Assembly (NCBI GenBank): GCA_038373885.1
Contig: JAWZYV010016554.1
Coordinates: 1-64,000, forward strand
Direction of reading: 5' to 3'
Source of the DNA: Cheiracanthium punctorium
Lineage: Eukaryota; Arthropoda; Arachnida; Araneae; Cheiracanthiidae
DNA: 64,000 nucleotides
Positions within the stretch are counted from its first letter, which is position 1; each line of letters begins with the position of its first letter. This document shows positions 1 through 9,172 of this stretch, piece by piece. Both the position numbers and the translations under genes were made by a program. The notes under the pieces are model-generated. The model did not search any database, was not told the DNA's origin, and saw only the letters and a program-made list of their open reading frames with translations.

Positions 1-112
1 ATTATTAAAGGCCTTTACGTTCTCCAAAAGGTGAGTCAGAATCTGCATGAAGAATGATCTTTTAGCACCATCAAATGAAAACTCATGTACAAAAATTGTT
101 TTCCCAGTTATT

Positions 113-138
113 AAAAAAAAAAAAAAAAAAAAAAAAAA
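113..138. repeat. Poly(A) tract
   Basis: An uninterrupted run of about 26 A. It is simple sequence and the open frame across it (75-257) is not a credible gene. It could be the tail of an old retroposed copy, but no matching body or target duplication is visible. Confidence 0.8.
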
Positions 139-209
139 GACATGTTTCAGCTAACCTATTAAAGCATCAGCCATCAGGTCAATATTGTATGTTTGGGCTC
201 CTACTTGTG

Positions 210-505
210 AGGGAAAATATTGATTGTAAAAGAAATTGGGGGGGAGGGGGAACTTGACTAATTAATATTTCACATGTAGACCTTTTTTTTGTTTGAAATT
301 ATAACTCAAAAGAGAATTTTTTAATGCTTTAAAATGAAATGAAAAATTTTCTGTAGTTACTACAGAAAATTTTTCATTTCATATTAAAGCTTTAAAAAAT
401 TCTCTTTTGAGTTATAATTTCAAACAAAAAAAAAGGTCTACATGTAAAATATTAATTAGTCAAGTCCCCCTCCCCCCAATTTCTTTTACAATCAATATTT
501 TCCCT
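210..505. mobile_element. Foldback palindrome, about 296 bp
   Basis: Two arms of about 148 bp are near-perfect reverse complements of each other and meet around position 358 with a one-base centre (ctgtagt-t-actacag). The outer ends are agggaaaatatt on the left and aatattttccct on the right. The left arm carries a G-tract (about 239-250) and the right arm the matching C-tract. No target duplication is obvious. This is most simply a foldback-type non-autonomous element, or an inverted duplication. The near identity of the arms implies that it is young or maintained by gene conversion. Confidence 0.85.
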
Positions 506-519
506 GATGGGAGAAACAT

Positions 520-775
520 GAAAACAATATTCAGTAATGTTGGAAACCAATATTGCTCAATGTCAAAAAATAATATTTAGGAATATCAGAAAAAGATATT
601 CCTGGATATCTGAAAACAATATTCAGAAATGCTGGAAACCAATATTGCTCAATGTCAAAAAATAATATTTACGAATATCAGAAAAAGATATTCCTGGATA
701 TCTGAAAAAAAATATTCAGAAATGTTGGAAACTGATATCTCTGAATGTCAAAAAATAATATTCAGGAATATCATT
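520..775 (+). repeat. 92-bp tandem repeat, about 2.8 copies
   Basis: The phrase gaaaacaatattcag recurs at 520, 612 and (with an A-rich variant) 704, giving a period of 92 bp. Units share ggaaaccaatattgctcaat, then a run ending in gatattcctggatatc, which is itself an imperfect inverted repeat. The array abuts the 210-505 palindrome. No coding potential is seen. Confidence 0.85.
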
Positions 776-939
776 TAGGGGGGGTCCGTTTAATATTGCC
801 CAATATTGTAATTTTGATATTGGGCAATATGTCTGTGCTACCTGGGCATGGAGCTGTTTTTTCCGCGATCCGGCATCGTCATCAACGGAGAGAAAGCAGT
901 AGCAAAAGCATCACAAGCTGGTATTGATCTCAGGATTTT

Positions 940-1290
940 CTTATCGCCAAGCCAAGGGGGGGGTAGGGGGGTCATAACCCCCCCATGAGGAATTTTTTGC
1001 CATACAAAATGTATATTGAGGGCCGGCGGAAGCGGGCCTGCAAGGCCTTCTTTGCAGGCGGCGCCACGGGCGCCAAATTGTCCCCAAAGCAAAAACGTTT
1101 AAAAAATGGACAGATTTTAGGAAGATATATTTTATATTAATAATGATTACAGTGTATATATAATTTGTTTATTTGTCTGATAAAATGCGTTGCAAGGGCG
1201 TAACCAAGGGGGTGGGGGGGTTCAGGAACATATATTACCAGGGTCGTACCCAGAAAATAATTTTGGAGGGGGTCATATTTTTTAGGGGGT
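940..1290. mobile_element. Decayed G/C-tract MITE fragments
   Basis: At 941-1016 the sequence (cgccaagccaaggggg, then cataaccccccc and ttttttgccatacaaaatgtatatt) matches the inner part of the MITE seen intact at 15920-16098. A second degenerate piece (ggcgtaaccaaggggg) lies at 1198-1290. Ends and target duplications cannot be recovered. Open frames through this stretch are repeat shadows. Confidence 0.55.
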
Positions 1291-1564
1291 GGGGATAGGG
1301 GGAGGTCTGTTTGATTTAATATCATCATTTTATATAAAAATATACTCTCTCACCCACACAAACACACACATATATATAATTTGATAATTTCGGGGAGGGG
1401 CAGGGTCCGGATCCATAGGACCAACCCCCTGGGTATGGTTTTGTATATTACTATATGTAAAAGGGAAGTAAAAACTTTTAGAAACATATATTACTTTATG
1501 TTTCCAAAGGTAAGATATGTTTCTAAAAGTCTAGTTCTAATTTTAACATCTCCTACTTTATGTA

Positions 1565-1800
1565 AAAGCAGGGGCGGCCATAGGGTACGTGCGCCCCCCC
1601 CCCCGCTGCAAATGTAAAAAAAGGCGCCCCCTTTTACGAAGATCAACCTTTTCTCAGTTTTAGACTTTAGAATGACGCCCGATGCTACTAAAATGATAAT
1701 GATACAGTCTTTCTGTGAAAAATTCTGCCTTTTTTTACCGCTTGGATCCCTCCCAGCCCACCCGAAATTTCTTGGACCCCGCTCCGAAATGTTTTTCTAG
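1565..1800. mobile_element. Decayed C-tract repeat
   Basis: A terminus-like gcaggggcggccata is followed by a C-tract (about 1592-1603) and gcgccccctttt. It resembles other G/C-tract elements in the window but no second end or target duplication is found. Confidence 0.3.
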
Positions 1801-1834
1801 ATACGTGCCTGCCTAGCACCGAAATTGATGCGTG

Positions 1835-2186
1835 TAGCGTTGCCAGGCGTCCGGATAAAGCCGGACATAGTTAGGATTTTGGATTGCGTGGCCGGCCAAA
1901 CTTAATGGTGTCCGGCTTTTTTTAGGCTTTTTACCGATGACTTTAGCTGATGAGTCATAAAGTACTTGAACTGATTGGGCATTCGATGTTATTTATATTT
2001 CATTAGAATTGAACAAGATTCATGGTAATTATCAAAAAAGCTTGATTTTGCACACAATTTTTTCCCCTACCTATTAATACTGAGACAAAATCCTCAATAT
2101 TGTAGGCTGTCCGGCCTTTTTACCCAAATGTCCGGCCAAACTGGCTGGTCTGTCCGGCTATTGGGTTTGGCGACCTGGCAACCCTA
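1835..2186. mobile_element. hAT-type MITE, 352 bp, with 8-bp target duplication
   Basis: The left end TAGcGTTGCCAGG and the right end CCTGGCAACcCTA form terminal inverted repeats. The flanks are gatgcgtg (1827-1834) and gatgtgtg (2187-2194), an 8-bp duplication with one mismatch, which is the hAT signature. Subterminal GTCCGGC/GCCGGAC motifs recur several times near both ends and could be transposase binding sites (inference). There is no transposase; the element must have been mobilised in trans. Confidence 0.85.
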
Positions 2187-2714
2187 GATGTGTGGAAAGT
2201 AACGTTCGACGTAAGTCCATCAAATATCACTGGGAAAAGGAGCGGCATATCAAGAACATGCTACAAAACTATACAGCATCAGCAAGCCATTTCCGTTCCT
2301 GTGGAAAACAAAACTGTTTTTGGCGCGCGAGCTTTCAAGACTGACTGTCTAGTAGACGTCAATTTTTGTTTTCCCTTATTCTGTTACTTTACCTCGTTGG
2401 TTGTACGTGTGGAAGAATCAGATCGTTTGGTATGGTGTTATTAAAATCTGTTTTATGCAAAAAACTACATATTAATTAGAAAGCCACATTCGGTTTTTGG
2501 AGGATTTATTTTAGATTCTATTCTGCCTATGTCCCCGTAAGGTAAGAAGCATTTTTGAAATAGGTGTTCTTTAGACAAAAAAATCTGGAGTGACTCCACT
2601 CGACTTTCCGAACACTTACGATTAAGTTCATTACCAAGCATTTAAATAAATTTTAATCGATGAATAATTCAAATATATATACCACATTGGAACTCAATCG
2701 AATGTACCGTTTAA

Positions 2715-3169
2715 CCCTTTGAGGCGCAACCCTTTCCCAATGCTGAAAAAAAGGGCATCCGTTGACATCGCTCGACTTAACTACCAGCAAGATGGCAGAC
2801 GATGGAATGTTCATCGTGTGCCACAGATCTAGAGACCCCTTTTTTGACGCAGCTGGCTGTGCCCGGCACAGCCAGCTGCGCCATCTTGCTGGTAGTTAAG
2901 TCGAGCGATGGCAACGGATGCCCTTTTTTCAGAGTTGGGCAATCTATTCAGATGTTCTCGCGTTCTTCCATTTTTCAGCAGATGCCAGTGCTGTTAAAAA
3001 GAATCGTGACCATTTTTTGACGGGAAATGACGTACTAAAAAGTAAAGGATTCACGTAGAGCTATGTCACCAACTATTTTTATAGAAATCAAATCTATGCT
3101 TCGTGACTGGCAACAGTCAAAACGTCAGAGTTTGGCGTTTCCAAAGCGGCAACACTGCGCGTTAAAGGG
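2715..3169. mobile_element. piggyBac-type MITE, 455 bp, TTAA target
   Basis: The element begins CCCTTTgAGGCGCA and ends TGCGCGTtAAAGGG, and is flanked on both sides by TTAA (2711-2714 and 3170-3173), the piggyBac signature. Inside it are nested inverted repeats: arms at about 2745-2795 and 2879-2930 are near reverse complements, and between them a perfect 16-bp inverted repeat (2848-2863 and 2865-2880) has a one-base centre at 2864. Much of the element would fold into a cruciform. It is non-coding; the open frame at 2802-3020 is a by-product of the palindrome. Confidence 0.85.
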
Positions 3170-3354
3170 TTAAACGCTAGCGCACTTTCAAGAATTTCTC
3201 CTCATAGGCCATAATGTAAAAGAAATTTTTGTCGTAGCCCTGTAGAAAAACTTTAAGTCCTATACACACCAAAATCAATACCGGTTTTGCGACGGTGGTT
3301 TATAACATATATACCCAATTTGAGCTCACACACATACACACATACATCTCGTAA

Positions 3355-3485
3355 AAGTAGCATAAATGAATTCAGAAGACCCCAAAACGTGTAAGTACAC
3401 CAAAATCTCGAATTCGAATTTTTTCATGATGACAATACTTTCCTTACATGGTACATGTTCGGAAAGTAATAATTAGATTTTTAAC
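3355..3485. repeat. Dispersed repeat, also at 57.5 kb inverted
   Basis: The stretch containing atgaattcagaagacc, acaccaaaatctcgaa and actttccttacatggtacat recurs as its reverse complement at about 57480-57595. The terminal motif (ACTTTCCTTACATGG...) resembles the ends of the large foldback element at 14782-21316, so it may be a relative of that family. No boundaries or target duplications were identified. Confidence 0.6.
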
Positions 3486-3832
3486 ATCTCCTCATACGGA
3501 AGGAACGTTTTCTTCTTTCTGAACACTTTATTTTTGTAAAATAGTGATTATATTTTTTCTTTTTAAAACGAGATGCATGAATATGTGCAGTTATATATTT
3601 ATAGGAAACTTACGAATCAATGTAGCATCCACTCAAAGATACAAAATTATATATATATATGTGCGTGTGTGTACAATTACCCGAGCACATAAAAGCCGCT
3701 AGCACGTCGGATATCAGAAATCTAGGTTAGTAAAAACTGTCTAATATCGCCGTGCTCGCGAATTTCACATATGCTAATTAAAAAGCAATTGAACAATTTT
3801 AAACGAAACAGGTCTTTAGGGACGAAACTTTT

Positions 3833-4330
3833 ATGACAAATGTCTTTTTTAGAATTTTGGATGCAGCTTGGGCATCATTAAATGAAAGATTTGACGCAAT
3901 GAAAAATCACTGCGATAATGTTAGTTTCTTGTGTAATTTATCGGAAATCGATAATGCAGATTTGAAAATAAAATGCAGTTATTTAGAAAAAATGTTACAA
4001 TATGGTGATAGTAAAGATATTAACGCAGAAGAACTTTTTCACAAAATAGTAGCTTCGAAAGACATTTTTACAGCCGATACGAATGACCCATTCGATATTC
4101 TGAACTTAATTTTGTCAATTAAATTGTGCTTCCCGAACTTGAATATCATATTGAGAATACTACTCAGCATTCCTGTTAGTGTTGTTAGTAGCGAAGGATC
4201 ATTCTCAAAATTAATAATAAATCCAGCTTTGATTGCTATTGAAAATGAAATCTGTCAAGAGATAGATACAAAAGAAATTATAGAAAAGTTTGTAAATATG
4301 AAATGCAGGAAAATTAATTTTTCCCGATAA
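3833..4330 (+). pseudogene. hAT transposase C-terminal remnant (ZMYM/KRAB-hAT-like)
   Basis: This 165-codon frame ends in a region resembling the hAT C-terminal dimerisation domain. Visible hallmarks are CFPNLNIILRILLSIPVSV near residues 98-117, then the signature VSSEGSFSKL, then IENEICQEID and EKFVNMKCRKINF at the end. In hAT families the SxERxFSKL motif is usually followed by about 20 residues before a leucine-rich IENE helix. Here SFSKL is followed almost immediately by IINPALIAIENE, so a short internal deletion is likely. The E of the SAER-like motif is kept. The catalytic first two-thirds of the transposase is absent upstream, so this is a dead fragment. No terminal inverted repeats could be assigned. 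Confidence 0.7.
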
Positions 4331-4479
4331 ATAAATTTTCTTATTTTTTTTTTTTTCAACAAATGCTTTCTTCAAAACTTATTTCTCCTGTAAAAAAAGA
4401 AAAAGAAAAAAGTAAGAAAAAAAATTGGAGGGGGGGGGGGCGATTTTAGCTGTTTTTGCAGGCTGGCGCTGGATAACCT

Positions 4480-4591
4480 TGCGCCGGCGCTGTGTATATT
4501 CTTCACTACATTATCACACACACGTATACATATATATGAGTTGCAGTAGTCATAACCCCCCCCCTATGAAAAATTTCTGGCTACGCCCCTG
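4480..4591 (+). mobile_element. Fragment of G/C-tract MITE family A
   Basis: From tattcttcactacattatcac to the right terminus ctggctacgcccctg this matches the right half of the intact family A element at 15920-16098, including tatatgagttgcagtagtc and the C-tract. The left half is missing or replaced by an unrelated G-tract at about 4425-4440. Confidence 0.7.
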
Positions 4592-4708
4592 GGAGGCCTG
4601 TATTTTTGATCTTTATCGAATTCGAGATTTCACTGAAATGAAAATGGGAATATCGGATATTTGATGTTAAAATAAAACCGATATGTCGATATTTATCGAT
4701 TTTTGGCG

Positions 4709-4835
4709 CAGTCCTACTGAGGGGCTGCTGCCCCCCCCCCAAAAAAATGGGACCCTTTATTTAGCTTACAATTGAACTTTATCTTTAAATTTGATACCCA
4801 GCCCACCCCGAAGTAAAATCCTGGCTACGCCACTG
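4709..4835 (+). mobile_element. G/C-tract MITE family B (degenerate)
   Basis: It shares ttagcttacaattgaacttt, gatacccagcccaccccga and the right end ctggctacgccactg with the copy at 36475-36624. The left end (cagtcctactgagggg) is degenerate and no 8-bp duplication is convincing. The C-tract is at about 4730-4740. Confidence 0.65.
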
Positions 4836-5474
4836 TCAATAACACTAACTACGCCACTGCTTTAGACCCTATTTTGTATTTCTCTGAATTACGAAAGAAA
4901 AGAAAATCATTCCCCTTAAACGACAAACAAGGTAAAAAAGATATCTTAAACGAAATCTGCAGCAATAAAGCGAAATGTTATTTTGCTTACTACAAAGTTC
5001 TTTTGTGAGAGCGCTTAATACCGCCCCTGTATCCTTCATTAAAAGTGACAAGCACAATCCTAACTTTATTTCATTCTATTTCCCTTTTTTTTTTTTTTTT
5101 GAGGGTTGGAGCAGGGGGACATATATTGAAGTTAAAAGTAGAAAAGGGATGTTTCATTAAATTTTAAACAAATATTAAACCAGCCAGACAAGTTGGAAGG
5201 AGGGAGTCCCCCCCCCGAAGGAAAAAGGTTTAAACAACTTTGAGACACCCCCCTGCTCTTCCACGAGCATTGGCGTAAATTGGCATGTAATATTTGGATG
5301 GGGTGACAAAATGTTTCCGATTGTAGAAAATATCATTATAAATAGCTCTGATACTTGAATTTTCTTAATTATTTTTTCGGGGGGGGGTTGACCCCTCTTG
5401 CCCTTAGGAAGTAATGCCTATGCCCCCCGCCAAAAGCAAACGATGTTCGACCCACTCCACACCCACAGACAAAT

Positions 5475-6012
5475 AAAACTTTAATTCGGACCACCAACCA
5501 AGAAATGAAACACCAAAGATTCGAAAAAAAAAACTTCAATTAAATGAAACATCCTTTCAACTCTTTTCGACTCTGAGTCGATAGAAGATTCGAAAAAAAA
5601 CCCTCCAATTAAATGAAACATCCTTTCAACTCTTTTCGACTCCTTTCGACTCTGAGTCGATAGAAGATTCGAAAAACTAACGAATCTCAACGACCGTATA
5701 CAATCACCGAAACAGAGCGAAACACTGAATCAGTAAAGATTCGTTGCTGCACCAACTCAGTGACCAACTCACCCACACCCACTCATTTGCTGTTTCAAAT
5801 CATCTATCGACTCAGAGTCGTAAAGAGTCGAAAAGAGTTGAAAGAGTAAGGGAAAATCTCTGGGAATGGCAAAGGGAAAATAAGTTTTCCTTCCCTTCGC
5901 ACTTGTGATTCGCACTTGTGATTCGAATCAGTAGAGAGTGAGTGTAAAGACTGAGCCACTCAGTACCAAGATTCGAATCACTGATTCGACTCATTGAATC
6001 ATTGGCCATCTC
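5475..6012. mobile_element. GACTCAGAGTCG-rich repeat (family F), hAT-like end
   Basis: This repeat contains multiple gactctgagtcg/cgactcagagtcg palindromes and a local duplication of about 70 bp (aagattcgaaaaaaaaac through ctctgagtcgatag at about 5517-5590 and 5586-5670). Parts recur inverted at 46682-46876 and direct at about 33010-33245. Its right end reads attggccatctctac, the reverse complement of a GTAGAGATGGCCAAT terminus typical of short hAT elements (family knowledge). The open frames on the minus strand here are repeat-derived. Confidence 0.6.
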
Positions 6013-6019
6013 TACTGAC

Positions 6020-6530
6020 CTGTGATCATTGTGATATTATGACACAAAAAACTATGTCCCTGTCATTCGCGATCAGAAAAAGAAAAGCTTGACGGTTCCT
6101 AAAAATTTCTAACTTTCAAAATGTCTCATTTCTACATCATACTCTTTTTTTAGATTTAAGTTATACCATTAATACCTTAGATACTAAATGATGTGAAGAA
6201 CCGTTTTATTTTATAATTAAGAGTTGTGTACCCGCTCTTCGCAAGGCAAGAAGTGAACATTTTCCTAAAATATGACCATAACTACTTGTGACAAAACAGA
6301 ATCTCCAAAGAATAAAAGTTCAGGTACTGTCTTTTCTGTGGAAACTACCGTGGGATATATTAACGCGACTTAAAATTATTTAATGTTTAGCTAGCTGTGA
6401 TGTAAGACGGTCGTTGAAAAACGAAGCTTGACGGAACGAATAGTTTCGATATACGATAGAATAGTTACGATAGAAACGAATAGTTTTACGAAGTATTTAT
6501 TCATGCAGCATATTGTGCTTTGATAAGTAT
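6020..6530. repeat. Dispersed repeat (family I), also at 57.27-57.84 kb
   Basis: Shared blocks include tttctacatcatact, gacaaaacagaat, gggatatattaacg and the stretch around gaaaaacg. The 57-kb copy carries an extra insertion in the middle (about 57480-57620). Divergence is substantial and no coding frame is seen, so this is an old non-coding repeat or an eroded element. Confidence 0.6.
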
Positions 6531-6737
6531 TGCCCTAGCATATCTACGGCTGAATCCTAGTTTAGGGTGCTTCTTCGCCAACGAGGCGATAACAGGTATA
6601 ATGTGGTAACCTTGGCGACTTTATTTTGCGTTCTGGCAACCATGTGGAAATCCGCCATTTTGTTTCTGTATCGCGCGTTTTTGACTGACGGGACTCTTAT
6701 TGTTTATATTATTAAATTTACTCTACTAAAAAGATAA

Positions 6738-6772
6738 GGGGGGGTTGAGGGGGGGCATAGCCCCCCCCTCAC
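6738..6772. repeat. G-tract / C-tract hairpin
   Basis: Runs of G (gggggggttgaggggggg) are followed after catag by a matching C run, giving a short hairpin. It looks like the core of one of the G/C-tract MITEs without recognisable ends. Confidence 0.5.
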
Positions 6773-6859
6773 ACAAAAAGTAATTAAATTTTACTAAACC
6801 GATTCTATATGTACATGTAAGCACTTGTGAGACGTTTTAGCCGACGTTGTTAGTAATGC

Positions 6860-7458
6860 TTTACATGAGTTAAGTCGTTTCTTTGATTTACGCATGCGCA
6901 GCTGTGTTTGTATGGGAGCAGAATGATATGTGGTATAATTTAGTTTTGGTTCGAGAAGGATTTGATCGGCTTGTGTTAACGGAGCGCATGCGCGGCGCTT
7001 GGTTTGAATTATTCTATTCGCGATCTCAACGACCTAGAGGTGGCGCTGTAAAACGTCAACAAATTGGCTGTAAAACGGGTAGATTTCCACGTGCTTACAT
7101 TATAGAGCATTTCGACGAACCCCTCCTCTCTGCGATCGGTCGCCGTCTTGCGTGACAGCTTGGGGTTCTCGTAATGTATTTCAATGGGAAAAACCCGATT
7201 TTCAACATTCAAAAAAAGTATTAAATTTAATTTTTTGGATGATTGTAATGGATGGAATTTGTTAATCAGACCTTCGACTTTTGTGTCCCAGGTGGCGTTT
7301 AATATTTTAAAAAGCTTAACATATAATATTTTAATGATATTTCGAGCGACTTTTTCCGCTGGTACTGCGTTCGGAAAGACAACATTATGTACGGGAATAA
7401 ACACAATGTTTATTTTAAGATTCGGCAGGTCAAATGGATTACTGTTTGTTTACAAATA
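6860..7458. other. Non-repetitive stretch with CGCATGCGC motifs
   Basis: This is the sequence into which retrotransposon copy 1 inserted. It has two near-palindromic motifs, cgcatgcgca at 6891-6900 and gcgcatgcgc at 6984-6993, resembling the NRF-1 binding consensus and hinting at promoter-like DNA. Overlapping open frames exist on both strands (7009-7404 minus, 7184-7681 plus) but neither shows a recognisable domain, and the plus frame runs into the retrotransposon. The first kilobase right of the insertion (13117 onward) contains aataaa at about 13151. I cannot assign a gene. Confidence 0.3.
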
Positions 7459-7473
7459 TCATTGTTGTGCATG

Positions 7474-7824
7474 GTTAATTTACCAAATTTCCTTTACTGT
7501 TGGTTGGATTTGGGCGGTAGGCTTGTGTGGCTGCTGCGCTAGCAAACTTCCCAACTACTACTTCCACTTATTGTTTTCTTTTCTGTTTCGACCAGCAACG
7601 GGGCGTTGCTGTTTTCAAGCGGCTGTTAAAGCTTATCGGTGGTACAGGGCTTGTGTCACCGCTTCTCTGGAGCTAATTTAGCGTCGCTGTGTGTCGGGGG
7701 GCCGTCTTTTAGACGTCTGGTCCAGGTATTTATTGTTTTATTACTTCTTTTGCTGGGCTGACCGGAGTTTCCATTTAACTTGGTTTTTCTCCACCGGAGT
7801 TCCCCCTAAGTGGGGAGGTGTGTC
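7474..7824 (+). promoter_or_regulatory. 5' UTR of retrotransposon copy 1 (presumed internal promoter)
   Basis: The stretch between the target duplication and the ORF1 ATG. From ctgctgcgctagcaaa (about 7531) onward it matches copy 2 closely. The first 55 or so bases differ between the copies. Non-LTR elements normally carry an internal promoter here; no core motif can be assigned with confidence. Confidence 0.5.
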
Positions 7825-9031
7825 ATGGCACACTCACAGTTTACCATAGACAACCCGCCTTTAGCTAACATGGCTGGTATGGAAGTGGACAATTATGAGA
7901 ACCCAAACTTTTTTCGCGGAACGGTTGATGTAGCCTCTGCTTTAAGAAAAGCAGCTGAGAACGCCGGAAGTGACTTTAACATCTTTTTGACAAGCACTAA
8001 CACCCTAGGGGTACCAAAAAAGGACCCCAGAACGGTTTATACGGAAGTAAAAAAACTAGTACCGAATCTCGACAAAATTAAAAATGTACGATATACTCGA
8101 AACGGAGCCATACTAATACAAACAACTGACGTGGACTGTGCCGAAAACGTGGCGAATATACAATCTTTCTTAAACGTACCAGTCACCAGTAGGATATCGT
8201 GGACAAACATCACCACCCGATTCCTTTTATTTCACATTCCCACCGACGTTAAATTAAGTGAACTAATAAATGATCTCGAACTCTCCAATAAAATCTCCAT
8301 CCTAGAAGCGCGCCGGTTTCTGAAAAGAGGCAGCCGCAGCGAATATGCCCCGGTCCTCATCACCATATTAGGAACTGTATTACCACCTGAAATTAAACTC
8401 TGGCTCACCATACAAAAAATAACTATGTTTATAGACCGTCCCCGACAATGTCGCCAATGTCAAAAATACGACCACACCGAATTAAAATGCAAAAACGAGC
8501 ACATCTGCGTCAACTGCGGCAAAAGCCACTCCGACGCGTGCCTCGAGGAACCCCACTGTGTCAACTGCCAGCAAGCCCACCGGGCGGACTATAGCCAGTG
8601 CCCAAGCAGACTCAAAGAAGCAGAGTTCCTGCAGTTCAAATGTACCAATTTCCTAACCTTTTCCGAAGCCAGGCGACAGTATCGACAACATACGATACCG
8701 AAGTCCTACGCAAAAATCACCAGCACTCCCCAACCGGAAATCGACCGCATCACCAAAGACTTTGAACAGCGCACCAACAATGTAATTAAGTGTATGAACG
8801 ACATACTACAAAAACATACGGACCGGATAATGCTAGCTCTAAACACGATCACCATCCAAATGCACCAAACATACAAAAGCCAGGGTGACTTGTCTCCCCC
8901 CTCGGGCAGCCTCCCCCCGCCGGGGTTGGCTCGCGGACCGAAAGATAAAAAAGCACGCACGTCACTGAGAGATGGCTCCAACACTGGCCCCCCAGGTGGC
9001 CCCGGTCTCGGCGCTCTGGGAGCCAATGGAA

Positions 9032-9036
<5 letters not shown>
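7825..9036 (+). CDS. Retrotransposon ORF1: Gag-like nucleic-acid-binding protein
   Basis: This 403-residue protein is the expected ORF1 product, an RNA chaperone that coats the element's transcript. I chose the ATG at 7825 (MAHSQFTIDNPP); the upstream in-frame codon at 7810 is GTG. Residues 75-205 resemble the region before the knuckles in Jockey/I-type Gag. Three zinc knuckles follow: C209-x2-C212-x4-H217-x4-C222, C228-x2-C231-x3-H235-x3-C239, and C245-x2-C248-x3-H252-x6-C259. The C-terminus (about 340-403) is Pro/Gly-rich and low complexity. The stop TAA leads straight into a long A run before ORF2. The frame is intact, whereas copy 2 carries a nonsense codon at residue 207. Confidence 0.93.

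Positions 9037-9060
<24 letters not shown>
9037..9060 (+). repeat. A-tract between ORF1 and ORF2
   Basis: An A run beginning at the ORF1 stop codon. In copy 1 the ORF2 frame happens to stay open back through it to 8972; in copy 2 the corresponding tract differs in length and sequence and the frame is not conserved. That argues for ORF2 starting downstream (9173) rather than within ORF1. Confidence 0.75.
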
Positions 9061-9064
<4 letters not shown>

Positions 9065-9172
9065 CTTTTTCTGCCCGTTTTGCTCGTTTTTTTTTTCCTG
9101 CTCGTGCTTGGTTCCCCTTGTTTCGGGCTGGACTTTGGCCTTGTTTTCATTCGTTGTCTCTCCCCTACAGCT

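Noticed and set aside
7009..7681. 131- and 165-codon frames on opposite strands left of retrotransposon copy 1
   Set aside because: They overlap each other antisense, lack recognisable domains, and the + frame crosses the retrotransposon boundary.
8972..9172. N-terminal extension of ORF2 overlapping ORF1
   Set aside because: The extension runs through the A-tract and is not conserved in copy 2, where tract length changes the frame.
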